Shown here: piece after piece, positions 1 to 12,700 of the stretch
Layout: each line of letters opens with the position of its first letter
Numbering within the stretch: position 1 is the stretch's first letter
From: Gari tellinella
Lineage: Eukaryota > Mollusca > Bivalvia > Cardiida > Psammobiidae
Reading direction: 5' to 3'
Assembly (NCBI GenBank): GCA_922989275.2
Contig: OV277868.1
Coordinates: 23,157,516 to 23,221,515 of the forward strand
Length of the DNA stretch: 64,000 bases
Translations under genes and position numbers: made by a program
Notes under the pieces: generated by a model
The model's database searches: none
What the model was told of the DNA's origin: nothing
The model's input: the letters and a program-made list of their open reading frames with translations, nothing else

Positions 1-114
1 TAGGCTGAAAGTAAAGCAGAATGCGCCTTAAGGCGCATTCTGCTTTACTCTCAACCTGCTTTAAGTGGTTACCTATATTCAATACTAGAAACAGGCTATG
101 GAGTAATGGGTTAA
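1..114 (-). mobile_element. TTAA-1 element, cut by window start
   Basis: Begins inside the core A hairpin (about 1-66, both arms present) and runs to the terminal motif GGAGTAATGGGTTAA. Its other end lies outside the window. It is oriented so that the 'CTAGAAACAGGCTATGG' side faces right. Confidence 0.75.
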
Positions 115-129
115 CCTATAGGGGAAACA

Positions 130-385
130 CAGGGCTGCCATTTCTCCGGATTTTTCCTAAATCTTCGGATTTTTTTTCTAGTACATGGTAGCTTAAAGCA
201 GGCTAAAAGTAAAGCAGAATGCGCCTTAAGGCCCATTCTGCTTTACTTACAGCCTGCTTTCTGGAGTCGCATGTCAATAAAACAAGAAACAGACTGTGGG
301 GTAAAGGTACGATTCGTAAAATCGCACTTGAAAAATGCAACTTTGGAAATGATTGGATTTTTCATGTCATGTTATGGAAGCCCTG
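130..385. mobile_element. GCC-family inverted-repeat element
   Basis: Starts CAGGGCTGCCAT and ends with the eroded partner GGAAGCCCTG. The centre carries a core A hairpin (about 190-262). Similar copies occur at 16805, 19195, 31832 and 39940. The element is non-coding. Confidence 0.65.
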
Positions 386-535
386 GAAACAGTTAACTTT
401 AAATTTGTAAAGTTTGAAAAATAATCATATGTAAAAACAACATTTGGAGGAGATTTTCTGAAATTGAATTGTACTTTTTCATGCAAAAGTTGTGTGTATA
501 ATCCAATCCTTTCTTAATCTGGTTGTTTATTTCAG

Positions 536-736
536 TTCAGTTGACAGACGGTCAGCAAGGAATGATTTATCACATATGGAAGTTCTTTGATCCTGTTAGA
601 TCCCCAGTAGCCTGTAGTACAGCCCCACCCACTGGGTACACCATGGAAACCCAGTACAACACCAGCTGTGAGGAGGTGGTGATGCCTGAACCTTACCCAG
701 TGGTTTACAGCCTCTATACAGATGAAACACTCCTGG
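536..736 (+). CDS. Polycystin-like exon 1 of window (REJ region)
   Basis: The acceptor follows TTGTTTATTTCAG; a second AG five bases on allows a start at 541. The donor is GTAGGA, ending in phase 1. The encoded segment contains NTSCEEVVMPEPYPVVYSLY, which fits the conserved Cys and 'PLxYxF'-like strand of REJ domains. The frame is open from the acceptor. Confidence 0.8.
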
Positions 737-3700
737 GTAGGAATTACTGTAAAACATCTCTAGTACCATCATTAATTTGTGTTAATTATTAGGTTTTTAA
801 GACATGTGACTGCTTAAAGCAAGGTGACAAAAGCCAGGCTCTATAACACTACAATAATTATGCAAAAAGTTTAAATCCAGATCAGAATCCACCTAGCGGG
901 CATCTGATCTGGATCTAAACTGACACCCATATTACAAAACCACATAAAATTCCAAATTTTAAAAGTAAGAGAATTCCAAAGATTTTCAAAAAATCTGTAG
1001 GTCCAGAATTTCCGAAAAATCCAAAGATTGCGGACAAATCCGTAGAAATAACGGCCCTGGTATGTCAGCTGAACCCTTTTATGGTATATTGGAAATGCCA
1101 GTAAGAGCTGGTTTAAATAGTATTATAGACACTGAAATAATAGTCTATTAACCTTTTCAATGCTGGATATGGATATATACATCCTTATTAGCTCACCTGG
1201 CACGTAGTGCCAAGGTGAGCTATTTTGATTGTCCTATGTCCAACGTAGTCCGTCGTTCGTTCGTTCGTTCGTCGTCAACAATTTCTTTGAACAACATCTC
1301 CTCTGAAACCACTGAATGGATTTTTACCAAACTTGGCAGGAATGATCCTTATATGGTCCTCTTTCAAAGTTGTTCAAACATTTCCGGTCTGTTACATATC
1401 TAGGTCACAGGAGCTAAAAATAGATTATTTCAATGAAAACATAAAAAATCTTCTTGTCTGAAACCACAGTACCCTGAGCTTAGATATTTGGCACAAAGCA
1501 TTGTCTTCAGGTCCTCTATCAAGATTGTTCAAATTATGTCCCTGGGGTAAAAAATGACCCCGCCCCAGGGGTCGTAATTTTACATAGAGTTATATAGTAA
1601 AATCTTTAAACATCTTTTTCTCTGAAACTAATATGGCCAGAGCTTTGATATTTGGCATGGTGACACTTCTAGAAGTCCCAAACCAATATTGTAAATATGG
1701 TTTTGGTCCGTTGCATATCTAGGTCACAGGAGCTAAAAATAGATTTCTTCAATGAAAACTCCTAAAAAATTATTGTCTGGAACCACAGTACCCTGAGCTT
1801 AGATATTTGGCACAAAGCATCATCTTTAGGTCCTCTTTCAATGTTGTTCAAATTATGTCCCTGGTGTCAAAACTGCCAAGGCCCTAGGGATTGCAGTTTT
1901 ACATAGTGTTATATAGTGAAATCTTCTTCTCTGAAACTTTTATGGCCAGAGCTTTGATATTTAGCATAGTGACACTTTTTGATGTTTTTTTACCAATATT
2001 GCTGAAATGGTTCGGGTCTGTTGCATATCTGGGTCACATTAGCTAAAACTAGATTTTTTTCAATGAAAAGTCTTCCTGTCTGATACCATCCATGTACAAA
2101 ATATTTGACAGAACAGTTAATTGTCAAGTTCATCAGCAAGAATTTTGAAACTGTCTCTTGGGTAAAAAATGATCTCACCCCAGGGGTTATGTGACCCATG
2201 TGTTGGTTTTTCAAGGTGAGCGATATTTAGGCCCGCATGGGCCTCTTGTTTAACAGTGTAGACCCAGGTTTGCACTGCATGTTTGCCATACTTGATAATA
2301 GTTTTTAATTAGAAAATGGATGTGTCAATTTAAAAATTCATCATGGTAAAGGTTAACCATTTACCCCATAGCCTGTTTCTATTATTGAAGATGGAAGACC
2401 ACCTAAAGCAGGTTAAAAGTAAAGCAAAATGCACCTTAAGGCACATTCCGCTTTACTTTAAGCCTACTTTAAGTTACCCTTTGAAAGGATGTAGAAAATA
2501 AATTTTGTGGTACTGTACATATTCATGACTATAAAAAGGAACTATTTTCTTTAATGGAGGAATAATTTAAAGGTGTAAGAAGGCATATTTATGAGGGTAA
2601 TGGGTTAATTTATTGTTTTTCTGTTTCAACCAGTTCTGTTGTACAGAGGAGAAACTCCAAACGTTACCAAGCTACTCCTGCCTGTAGGATATTTGGATGG
2701 TCAGAATAATGTCCATCTCCAGATGGTGGCTCGCATTTATGGTCGTCACTTTTACCAGTCTCAGATTATAGCCCAGGTACTCTTATTCATGTGTGTAGAA
2801 CTGTAAAACTTGACCAAAATTGCCGATGACAATATTTAGCCTTTTTATCCCAAAACCAGTTTGTATTTTGAAATCATGTTATCACTTAAAGCAGGTTGAA
2901 AGTAAAGCAGAATGCTCCTATCGGAGCATCCAGCTTTACTTTCAACCTGCTTTAAGTTAGCATCTGGAAATATGCTAGAAATACCTTCAATGTTTAATGT
3001 TTGGGACATTCTAGGTGGGGATTGCTTACTGTCATTTATATTTACCATCAAATCATGACATTTATGATAAAATCATCTCAAATTATGTCACTTGGTGACC
3101 AGCTTAAATAAGACGGTGCTTTTGGACGAACAGGACTGGATCGTAATCCAAAAATGGATTATTTACTAGTGTATAACTGTAGCCCGGTTGAGTTTATGGT
3201 AAAAAAGTGAAAGATTTGTGTAAGCAGTCCAGATGACTCGGTAGAGCACTCATCAGGATCGAAATTGTTTGGCACTCTGACCCTGTTTTGAAACGAAATT
3301 TTGAAAAATCTTTTTTAGAACAGTAGCAGACCACATAATTGCTGCAGATGATAAAAATTCCCAGCATCCGAAGAGTAAAAGTTTCAGCAGTCTATACATT
3401 AAGTCATTGAACATAGCGACAATTGTACTACAGTGCTCTCTACAACGGCTCTCCCAACAACGACCCCCTCCTTACAACGACGCTTTTCGCTGTTCCCAAG
3501 ACAATTATGTCTCTAACCCTTTCCCTGCTTCAATATCGTCTGCTTAAAATTACTCTGCTGTTTTTCTTACATAATGGACATTCTGACAGATAAAAACATA
3601 ATTACTATTGACAAACAGTTTGAATCCAGATCAGACGCCGCGTAACGCGGCGTCTGATCTGGATTCAATCTGTTTTCAGAGGCAAGCCAGATTTCCCTTC

Positions 3701-6700
3701 CTATAACGACTCCCTCCGAACAACACACATAATATTGGTCTCCCATCGGGTGTCGTTGTAGAGAGGGAGCGCTGTAATTCTTTTCAAATAGTCTATCTAT
3801 GAAGAGTATATTTGTCTATACAACTTTGTAGACCCAGTGTAACATGCCATTTCTTCCATGGCCAATTTCTTCCCCTGGGGGAAAAATGGCCCAGCCAGTC
3901 AGTTTCTTCCCTAGGGGGAAGAAAGAGACCGGTCCATTCTTTCTCTTGGGGCAAAAAATGGTCTGTTAGTGTTACACCAGGTCAGCCCTCTGATCAGGGT
4001 CTACACTGTTTGTCATTCTGCAATATATTGCAGAAAACAACTCCAAATACCCATAAATAGACTAGACTTAATTTGAAATTAGAATTATTTGAGGTTTTTG
4101 AATAAGTTCAGGTATTAAGGCCTAAAAAAAAAGTTGTGTGTTTAGGGCAACCCGACCCTACCTAGCAAAACACCCCTGACCCTAAAGTTTTTTTAAGATT
4201 TTGAAAAAAGATTTTCAAAATGGAGGAAAAACCTGTTTTAAAACAGGTTTTGGACCAATTTGGCACCTAAAAAAAAATTAATTAAAAAAAAAACTTGATC
4301 CCTACCCTACCTAAATTTTTTCAGATCGTTGCCCTAAACACAGATTTTATTTTTTTTGGCCTAAGGCAAACTTGTGTATGGTGTATATTTGTTACAGGTG
4401 AAGCCAGTCAGTATTGAGGTTTTGATTGGAAGTGGTGAAAACTCTGTCGAGCAGCTCATCCAGGAAGGAGATGCTTTTGGTAAAGTTCAGTTAACATTCA
4501 GACATAGGAGTACATACAGAAGATACCAATATCTCCTGTTTAACTCTTTCAACTCTAAGTATCTCTTGTGGATTATTAGGTTCCCTTGTGGATGATTTTA
4601 GTTACCAAAACATGAACCAGTCTACTTGGAACGCTCTGTAGTTAAATAAATACTGCTCTAAGTTAGCAAACAGTGTAGACCCTGATCAGAGGGCTCCTAT
4701 AGGAGCCCTCTGATCAGGGTCTTCACTGTTTGCAAATGTAATGAGTACATTTTAAACAGGTCCATGGTATTGAAAGAGTTAATGAAACTAAAGGCATTGC
4801 AATAAAGTATCTTATAATATAACACACAATGCAAGCAGTGAATAACACCATTTGTTTATTTTTCGTATACATGTATTACTAGTGGTATAACTATGCAATG
4901 AGACTTCATATACAGTGGAGAAAACGTTATTCTTTCCCAATAAACGCGTTTACGCTAAAACTATTATTTGCAGTGCAAACAGTTTGGAGCCAGATCAGAC
5001 GCCGGGTAACCCGGCGTCTGATCAGGCTCCAGACTGTTTGCCACCAAGATAAACATGACTTATCAGAATTGTCCAAAAGTTATACTTTTCTACGATTTAG
5101 TGTTTTGCGTTTTGTTTGCGTTTAAACGGGAAAGAATAACAGATTCTCCACTGTATTTATGACGTCATTATGTACAACTGAGTTCAATATCATATGTCAT
5201 CGCTCCTTCATGTAGATTTAATTCATAGATTTCATGTTTAATTAAATACCTGCCCAGTTTCTTTCATATCTGATATGGATTTTTTATGCCCGGCGACAAT
5301 CAGTCGGGGCATACTGTTTTATGTCTGTTCGTTCATCCATTAGTTTGTTCCTCCATCCCCTTGAGGGGTAAAGTGCCCGATTACAAAGTTCTTTGGACGA
5401 GACTTTAAAAACTGAGGTAAGATGTATCAGTGCTTTACACTGGGTATCTAAAAGAACCAGAGAACACTGATAATAATAGCAAGGCATCGCGCCCGGGTTC
5501 TCTGTATCCGCTCCCCTCTCTCAGGTTGAAAGTAAAGCAGAATGCACCTTAAGGGCATTCTGCTTTACTTTCAACCTGCTTTAACTTACTATCTACTAGG
5601 ATATAAAAAATATTTCTTATGGTACATATTCATGACTGTATAAAATGGAAGAATTTTCTTTAGTGGAGGAATAGATTTAAGGCGTATTTATGGGATAATG
5701 GGTTAAGAAACAGATTATGGAGTAGAAGGTTAAATGAGATTGAAATATCAGTGTTTGACTGTAGCAAACTGAATTATCAAGTTAGCTAATTGACCCATTA
5801 CCCCATAGCCAGTTTCTAATTTTGAATACAGGTGACCACTTAAAGCAGGTTGAAAGTAAAGCAGAATGTGCCTTAAGGCACATTATGCTTTACTTTCAGC
5901 ATGCTTTAAGCTATCATCTGCAAGGATCTAGCAAATATTTCTTATGAAGCTTATTCATGGCAGTATAAAATTGCTCTATTTTCTACAGTGAAGGAATTAA
6001 TCAAAGGCGTATTTATGGGGTAATGGGTTTAACATGTGTGATTTGCAATGCTAGGAGCTCTGAGGAGGTTGGATAGTGTAGTTGCAATGCTGAACCATGT
6101 GGAGGTAGGACATGACGACCATACAGACAACAGTAGCAGTGAGAAACAAGACAGTACTCAGAGCAGTGAGGAACAAGTAAGTATTAACTCTTTCCTCCCT
6201 GAATCTGTAAATGGACAATTCCAGTTTCAATTTTAGTCTAGTCACTTTCTGACTTTTAAGGGTTGTTTTTGTCAATGTTTGGCATTATGACAAACAGTGA
6301 CGACCCTGATCAGAGGGCTCCTTTCGGAGCCCTCTGATCTGGGTCTTCACTGTTTGCACAGGACAGGACTGGTGTACTATTCACATGTACACTGTTTGAA
6401 AAGGACGCCTATATGCGGGACTATAGGGTTCAAATGGTTAAAGTGTTTATTTTTGTACATGTATAAATAAAACATGTGTATAGGCATTTATCCCTCATAC
6501 AATGTATGAGTTAACCCATTACCCCATAAATATGCCTTTAACACCTAATTTATTCCTCCGCTGAAGAAAAAAATTCCATTTATATAGTCATGAATGTGTA
6601 CCATAAGAAACACTTTCAATATCCTGATAAATAGTAGCTTAAAGCAGACTGAAAGTAAAGCAGAATGTGCCTTAACATAGAGGTCATGGTCACATTAACC

Positions 6701-9700
6701 CTTTCCCCAATAGAAGCTCCTTTTAGCGGATATGATTTATTCTTCCGCTGAAGAATATGGTTCCAATTTAATCAGTAATAGATATGTATTATAGGGAATA
6801 TTTTCTATGTTATAGCACATGATAGCTTAAACCAGGCTGAAAGTAAAGCAGAATGCGCCTTAGGGCGCATTCTGCTTTACTTTTAACCTGCTTTAAGTAG
6901 TCACCTATCTTAAGTACCAGAAATAGGCTATCAGGTAAAGGGTTAAGGGGCATAATTTTTCGCAAACAAATTTTGTGACAGTCCTTCTATAATAGGGGTT
7001 GAAATTGGATGTCATACCGATTGCAAAATGCCTGTTTTATCCCCCAAATTCATTGAAAGAATTTCCCCCAAATGTAGTGCATATTATTCTCTCGAAACCT
7101 ATGTCAAATCTTCTGTAAAAAAAACTTCATTACAATTGTCATATTCAATTACCTGTCCTGTTTTTAGCTCACCTGAGCCAAAGGCTCAAGGTGAGCTATT
7201 GTGACCGCTCACCGTCCGTAGTACGTCTGTCCGTCTGTCCGTTCACATTTACTTCAAACGACATCTCCTCTGAAACCCGCCGATTGTAGGGAGAGTTCAA
7301 ACTGCTCATGATGTTCCTTGGATGCTTCTCTACAGAAGTTGTTCAAAAAAAAGGAAAAAAAGCACAAACTCGGCTTGAAAAAGCAAAAATGCAAAAATCT
7401 TTAAAAAATCTTCTTGCCCAAAACTACTAGGCCCTAAGCTTTGATATTTGTACAGTAGAATCTCCTGGTGGATCCCTCTATAGTTTGTTAAAATGAAATC
7501 CCTAGGGTCACATTTGACACCACCCTGCACAGTTTAAGTGCTGCTCTAGGCAGGTTTTACAGTATTTTTGATTTAGGCAGAACTGTATTTACCTGAGTTA
7601 CCCTTAATATACTATGGGCAAATAACCAATATTTGCAAACAGTTTGGATCCAGATCAGATGCAACATAATGCTGCATCTAATCTGGATCCAAACTATTTG
7701 CCACTCATTTACCAACTTAACATTTTCTAAAAAAAAAAAATGTACATTTTTTACACACAGAAGGTATTTAGCAGACATCATTTCAGTCTGGTAAGGGTAA
7801 GCCACCAGCAGCAGTGCTGCTAATGCTACAGTACCGTACTCTTGCATAATAGTTGACCTCAGTGATCAGGCCAACTGAACTGAACATGTTGTCTGCTAAA
7901 GTTTAGAAATGGTTCAGTCTTCTTCATACTTAGAGAAACAGGATCTGGAAGTGATCCACTGACAGTTATGTAATTATGTCTTATGCCATATTTATACATA
8001 TGTTTAATATTGGTTTTGTCACAGTTATCTGCATGTTTTGCCAATTTTTCTTGTCCAGGATTCAACCCTTTTTCCCAATAAATACTGACGTTTGTTAACC
8101 CATTACCCCATAAATGTGCATTTTTAGGCCTTTGATTTATTCCTCCACTTAAGAAAATAATTCCCCTTTAACCCTTTCCCCCATAGCATATCTCTAGTAT
8201 TGAATGTAGGTGTCCACTTAAAACAGGTTGAAAGTAAAGCAGAATGCGCTTTAAGCGCATTCTGCTTTACTTTCAGCCTGCTTTAAGCTATCATCTGCTA
8301 GAATATAGAAAATATTTTGTATTATACATATTTATGAATGTATAAATTGGAACTATTTTCTTCAGAGCAAGAATAAACTGAATGCGCTAAAAGGCGCTTC
8401 TATGGGGGAAAGGGTTAAACAGTCATGAAAATGTAAGATGTGAAATAAGTTTCTATATCCTAGTAGATGGTAGCTTAAAGCAGTTTGAAAGTAAAGCAAA
8501 GTGTGCATTAAGACCCATTCTGCTTTACTTTCAACCTGCTTTAGGTGGCCACCTATTTTCAAAACTAGAAACAGGCTATGGGGTAATGGGTAAAATGAAA
8601 TTGCCTATTTGGAAAGAGCCTAATGAGAGGAAGTGCCATTTGCAAAGGCCATAACTCTGACATCATTGTTTTTTTTAGTTATTTCCCTTTGTCATATTTT
8701 CTTGTCAAGAAGACAACTCCAGTTCTACTGATGCTATTGTAATGAAATTTTATGTATGGAAAGAAACTGATGAGAGAAAATGCCATGCATAAGGGCAGCA
8801 ATATTTTGTTTTCCCCTTTGTCATATTTTATTGTCAGGAAAATAACTCCAGTTCTGCTGACGCTAGTGAAATAATTATCATTTACCGGAAATGGAAATAG
8901 CTTGATAAGAGGATGTGTCATGGATAAGGGTCATAAGCTTGGCAACAAAATTCACTTTTGTCATGTTTTCTTGTCCGGAAGATAACTCCATTTATAGCTA
9001 TATTAAAATGTTGTCTTGCCCAGTCAACTTAGGTACAAACTTCAATGTCCTCAGGTGAGCGAATTTAGGGCCATGGCCCTCTTGTAATGTTAAATAATTT
9101 TGTTTTCAGTTATTAAATGAAAGAAATATTTCTGTCTACTTTTCCCATTTTGGCTGAAAATCGCACTTGAGTTTTTGTAAAAAGACCCTGTGTAATGGTG
9201 GACAGTCTACTGACAGCTCTTGTTTGTCCATTCCTTACTTTGAATATTTGTGTGAATATTACAGGTAAAAATTCGGACAAATGTTATACAGACTATTGCC
9301 AGCGTGGAGCCCACTAGCCCTCACCTGGTCTCTACAGTCTCAACTGTCTTGAAGAAAGTTACAGAGAATCAGCCGGATCTCTCAGAGGAAGCCAAGGTAC
9401 CAGTATATGAGCCACATTGGGAGGAATATGATAATGATTGCTGAAGCGATTTCCTAGAAGCAGCAGGATATAATTATGTTAACTCTTGTCATGCTGAATT
9501 ATCGTCGGCTTCTACCCTATTGTCTGCTACAATACTAAAATTTAGTTTTCATGCTTTTGAAACAGAGTGACAAACAGTTTGGATCAAGATCAGATGCCGT
9601 GTTACTGTTTGCAAACATTGGCCAAGTCTTGCTTAGCATGACAAGGGTTATAACCCTTTCCTCAACGTAGATTCCATATGACGCCTTTACCCCTTGCTTC

Positions 9701-12700
9701 GCATAAGTGCCATCAACACAACCTTATTTTGATAACTGCATGCACTTAAATGAGGATTCACTGAAGGTGTAAATTACAGGTTGCAGCGTAAGGCAAGATA
9801 AAAGTAGAGCAGAAAGCTCCTAAAGCAGCCTTCTGTTTTACTCTTATCTTGCTTTAAGCAGTCACCTATCTTTAACAACACCAGAACTCCATAAAATCTA
9901 TGATCTTGATCCAAACTGTTTGCAAATATTAGCCAAGTTGTGCTTAGCATGGTAGGGGTTAACCCTTCCCTCAACATAGACGCCATAAGGTGGCTTTACC
10001 CCTTCCTTCACATGAGCGGCATAGGTCCCCACTACCTTGTTTTGATATCTGCACTCAAATGAGGATTCACTGAAGGTGTAAATTACAGGAAATTGATGAT
10101 TTACACTAATGGTTATTAAGGAAAGGTTTAAAGAGTTTGAACATAAACTAATTTGGTGACTTTTGAAAGCAAATGATTTGCATACAGTATACAGTATATA
10201 TACATTTAGTATTGTGTCTCTACCACCCCCAATATTTATATTGGAGGGGGTGGGGGACATTGTTTTGTCTGTCTGTCACACATTTGGTCCAAAATATAAC
10301 CCCAGTTCTGCTGATGCTAGTGAAATGCAATTTCATGTATGGAAAGAGCTTGATGAGAGGAAGTGTCATGCACAAGATCAATAACTATGGAATTTCATTA
10401 CAAAATATTCAAATGGCTATCCCAAGCTATTTCTATGTGTGTGTGGTTTGGTTCTAATGTGGGAGACATCTGATCTATTTTCAATGAAAACAAACCTCTA
10501 TTTGTTGAATGTTCACATTTTCTACTGCAGGATTCTGTCATTGAAACATACAGTAATCTAGCAGAGAATCTTGAACAGATGGCACATGTACAAGATGAAG
10601 AAGCTGACAAGGAGGAAATCTTGTTTGAAGAGCTAGTTGGTAGTGCAGGGTATGTTTGGACTGTCAAATACTTCAGCAAACACTAATCTTCTGTACCCCT
10701 TAATTTCTTAACAGTCAAACGTGCAAACTACACACGTTTAATATATTATCTACTTGCCAGTTTCCATTTGAAAAGCCGTGAGACAGGGATTTGAAGCTGC
10801 ATGTAATTGAGTTGTGTTATGTGAGAGGTTCTCTGCACATGCACATACATAAAAACAATGTATTTCCACTACACCCTATCGGAATACCTCCCTGTCTCAG
10901 ATTTCCATTAAACCTAATTGTTACGATTGTTCTATATAGGGATATATCAGTTGATCAATAGCGCTCAAAACCTCGCATACAGACGGAATACCCAGACATG
11001 TGTTATTATGTTGCTACAACACATAAAGTGATTGTTTCCGACATGTACTACTACTTTTACATACAGGGCCATTTTACAAGGTACCAGCTCTATGATACAG
11101 TTACTGACAGACACCATGCCAGTGAATCAGACAGGCCCAGCTAGTACACCAGCACCAATAGATACAAAGGTATATATCTCTACTAGTAGTGGTCAAACAG
11201 AAGCACTTACTATCATTTTGGGGGCATATTGTTTTACCCCTGTCTGTTTTTCCGTCCATCCATATGTCCATATATACGGTACTTACTTTGTCTGCTTACA
11301 GTTTTAAAAGTACAACATTATAATTTGGCAGTGTTTACCGGCGGCAGTAGTACAGTGGTAACACATTGGACTACGGTACCAGGGGTCGTGAGTTCGATCC
11401 CCCGCCGGACCAGCGGTCTGACTAGGGGATTTTTTCTGAATCCCCGAATGATGTACAGGAATGTTCTTGAGCAAGACATGTACCGCGAATTGCTCCTCTC
11501 CACCCAGGGGTTAAAATGGGTACCTGTGAAGGGTCTGAGTCGGTACAACCATCGACTACCTTTCACATGCTTTATGTTGATTTCGTAGACTATTGAAATG
11601 ACTGGAAAGCTGGTGAAGACTGTGGACAAAGTGTGTGACTCCCTGCTGCACAGACAGATAGGGGACGCTGAACCCACTGTCATAGTAACAGATACAGTCA
11701 AGGTGGCTGTACAGAAACTCTCCCCTGAAAAGTTAGCCGGTGCAAAAATACAGATTGATGCCAAAATACAGATGGACACCTCGGAAGAGGAGGAAAGTTT
11801 GACTACTGTCGGTAGTGTAACAATGCCACAAGACTTTGTCCCTCCTGAGACAGTGAAGGATTACAGCATACAGGTGAGCTAATATCACAAGAAGGGCATT
11901 TTAATATAAGATACAGTCGAACTTCCATATCTCGAAGTTGGTTTTGTCGAACATACCCGTATTTCAAAGTTAAAAAAATGGGTATGTTCGACTTAACTGA
12001 GCATGAAATAAAGCAGTTTATATGTCGAACTATCTGATAGTTAGAGTTAACCCTTTCCCCCATAGAAACGACTTTTAGCGTATCTAATTTATTCCTCCGC
12101 TGAAGAAAATAGTTCCAGTTTATACCCTCATGAACAATTACCATTACAAATATTTTATATTACCTAGCAGATTTTAGCTTAAAGCAGGCTGAAAGTAAAG
12201 CAGAATGTGCCTTAAGGCACATTCTGCTTTACTTTCAACCTGCTTTAAGTGGTCACCTGTCTTCAAAACTAGAAACAGGCTATGAGGTAAAGGGTTCGAG
12301 ACATGGAAGTTTGACCTAAGTATTGTGACATATAAGCCTGATCAGACAATGTAGACCCTGATCAGACTGCTCCCTCAAGAACTATTTTTTTATTTCGCAT
12401 GTTCATGACTGCATACAATAGAGTGGAACTATTTTCTTCATTGTAGGAATAACTCAAAAGGTGTAAAGAAGGCATATGAATTGTGTATGTGTTAACTTGT
12501 TTACATTGAACTACCAAACTCAGGGCTACAGTGGAGTGAGTAACGGAACAAATCAAACATTTTCTCTCTCATTTAAGCACCCAATCCTATTGTGTGAATA
12601 CTCATAATGAGTAGTCACATTATAGGGCTAAAGCAGGTATGAAGATTCTAGTTTTCGAAGTACAATAAAACCTTGCTATAACCACCACTAAAACGAAGGC

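Larger units (their letters stand above)
7164..9085 (+). mobile_element. CTC-family element with nested insertions (~1.9 kb)
   Basis: Starts TTAGCTCACCTGAGCC with a hairpin on AGGTGAGCT and ends CAGGTGAGCGAATTTAGGG then GGCCCTCTTGT. It contains a core B hairpin (about 7636-7702) and a nested TTAA-1/TTAA-1b pair (8095-8594). The last 500 bp has two diverged units around 'AACTCCAGTTCTACTGATGC'. Confidence 0.7.

Noticed and set aside
10163..10457. Overlapping ORFs at 10163, 10173 and on the minus strand at 9898-10260
   Set aside because: They lie in a repeat-rich intron with no splice-framed continuity to neighbouring exons and no recognisable domain.
11340..11412. Functional tRNA gene
   Set aside because: Boxes A and B are present, but no cloverleaf with a clear anticodon stem was apparent, and the sequence continues as a SINE body.
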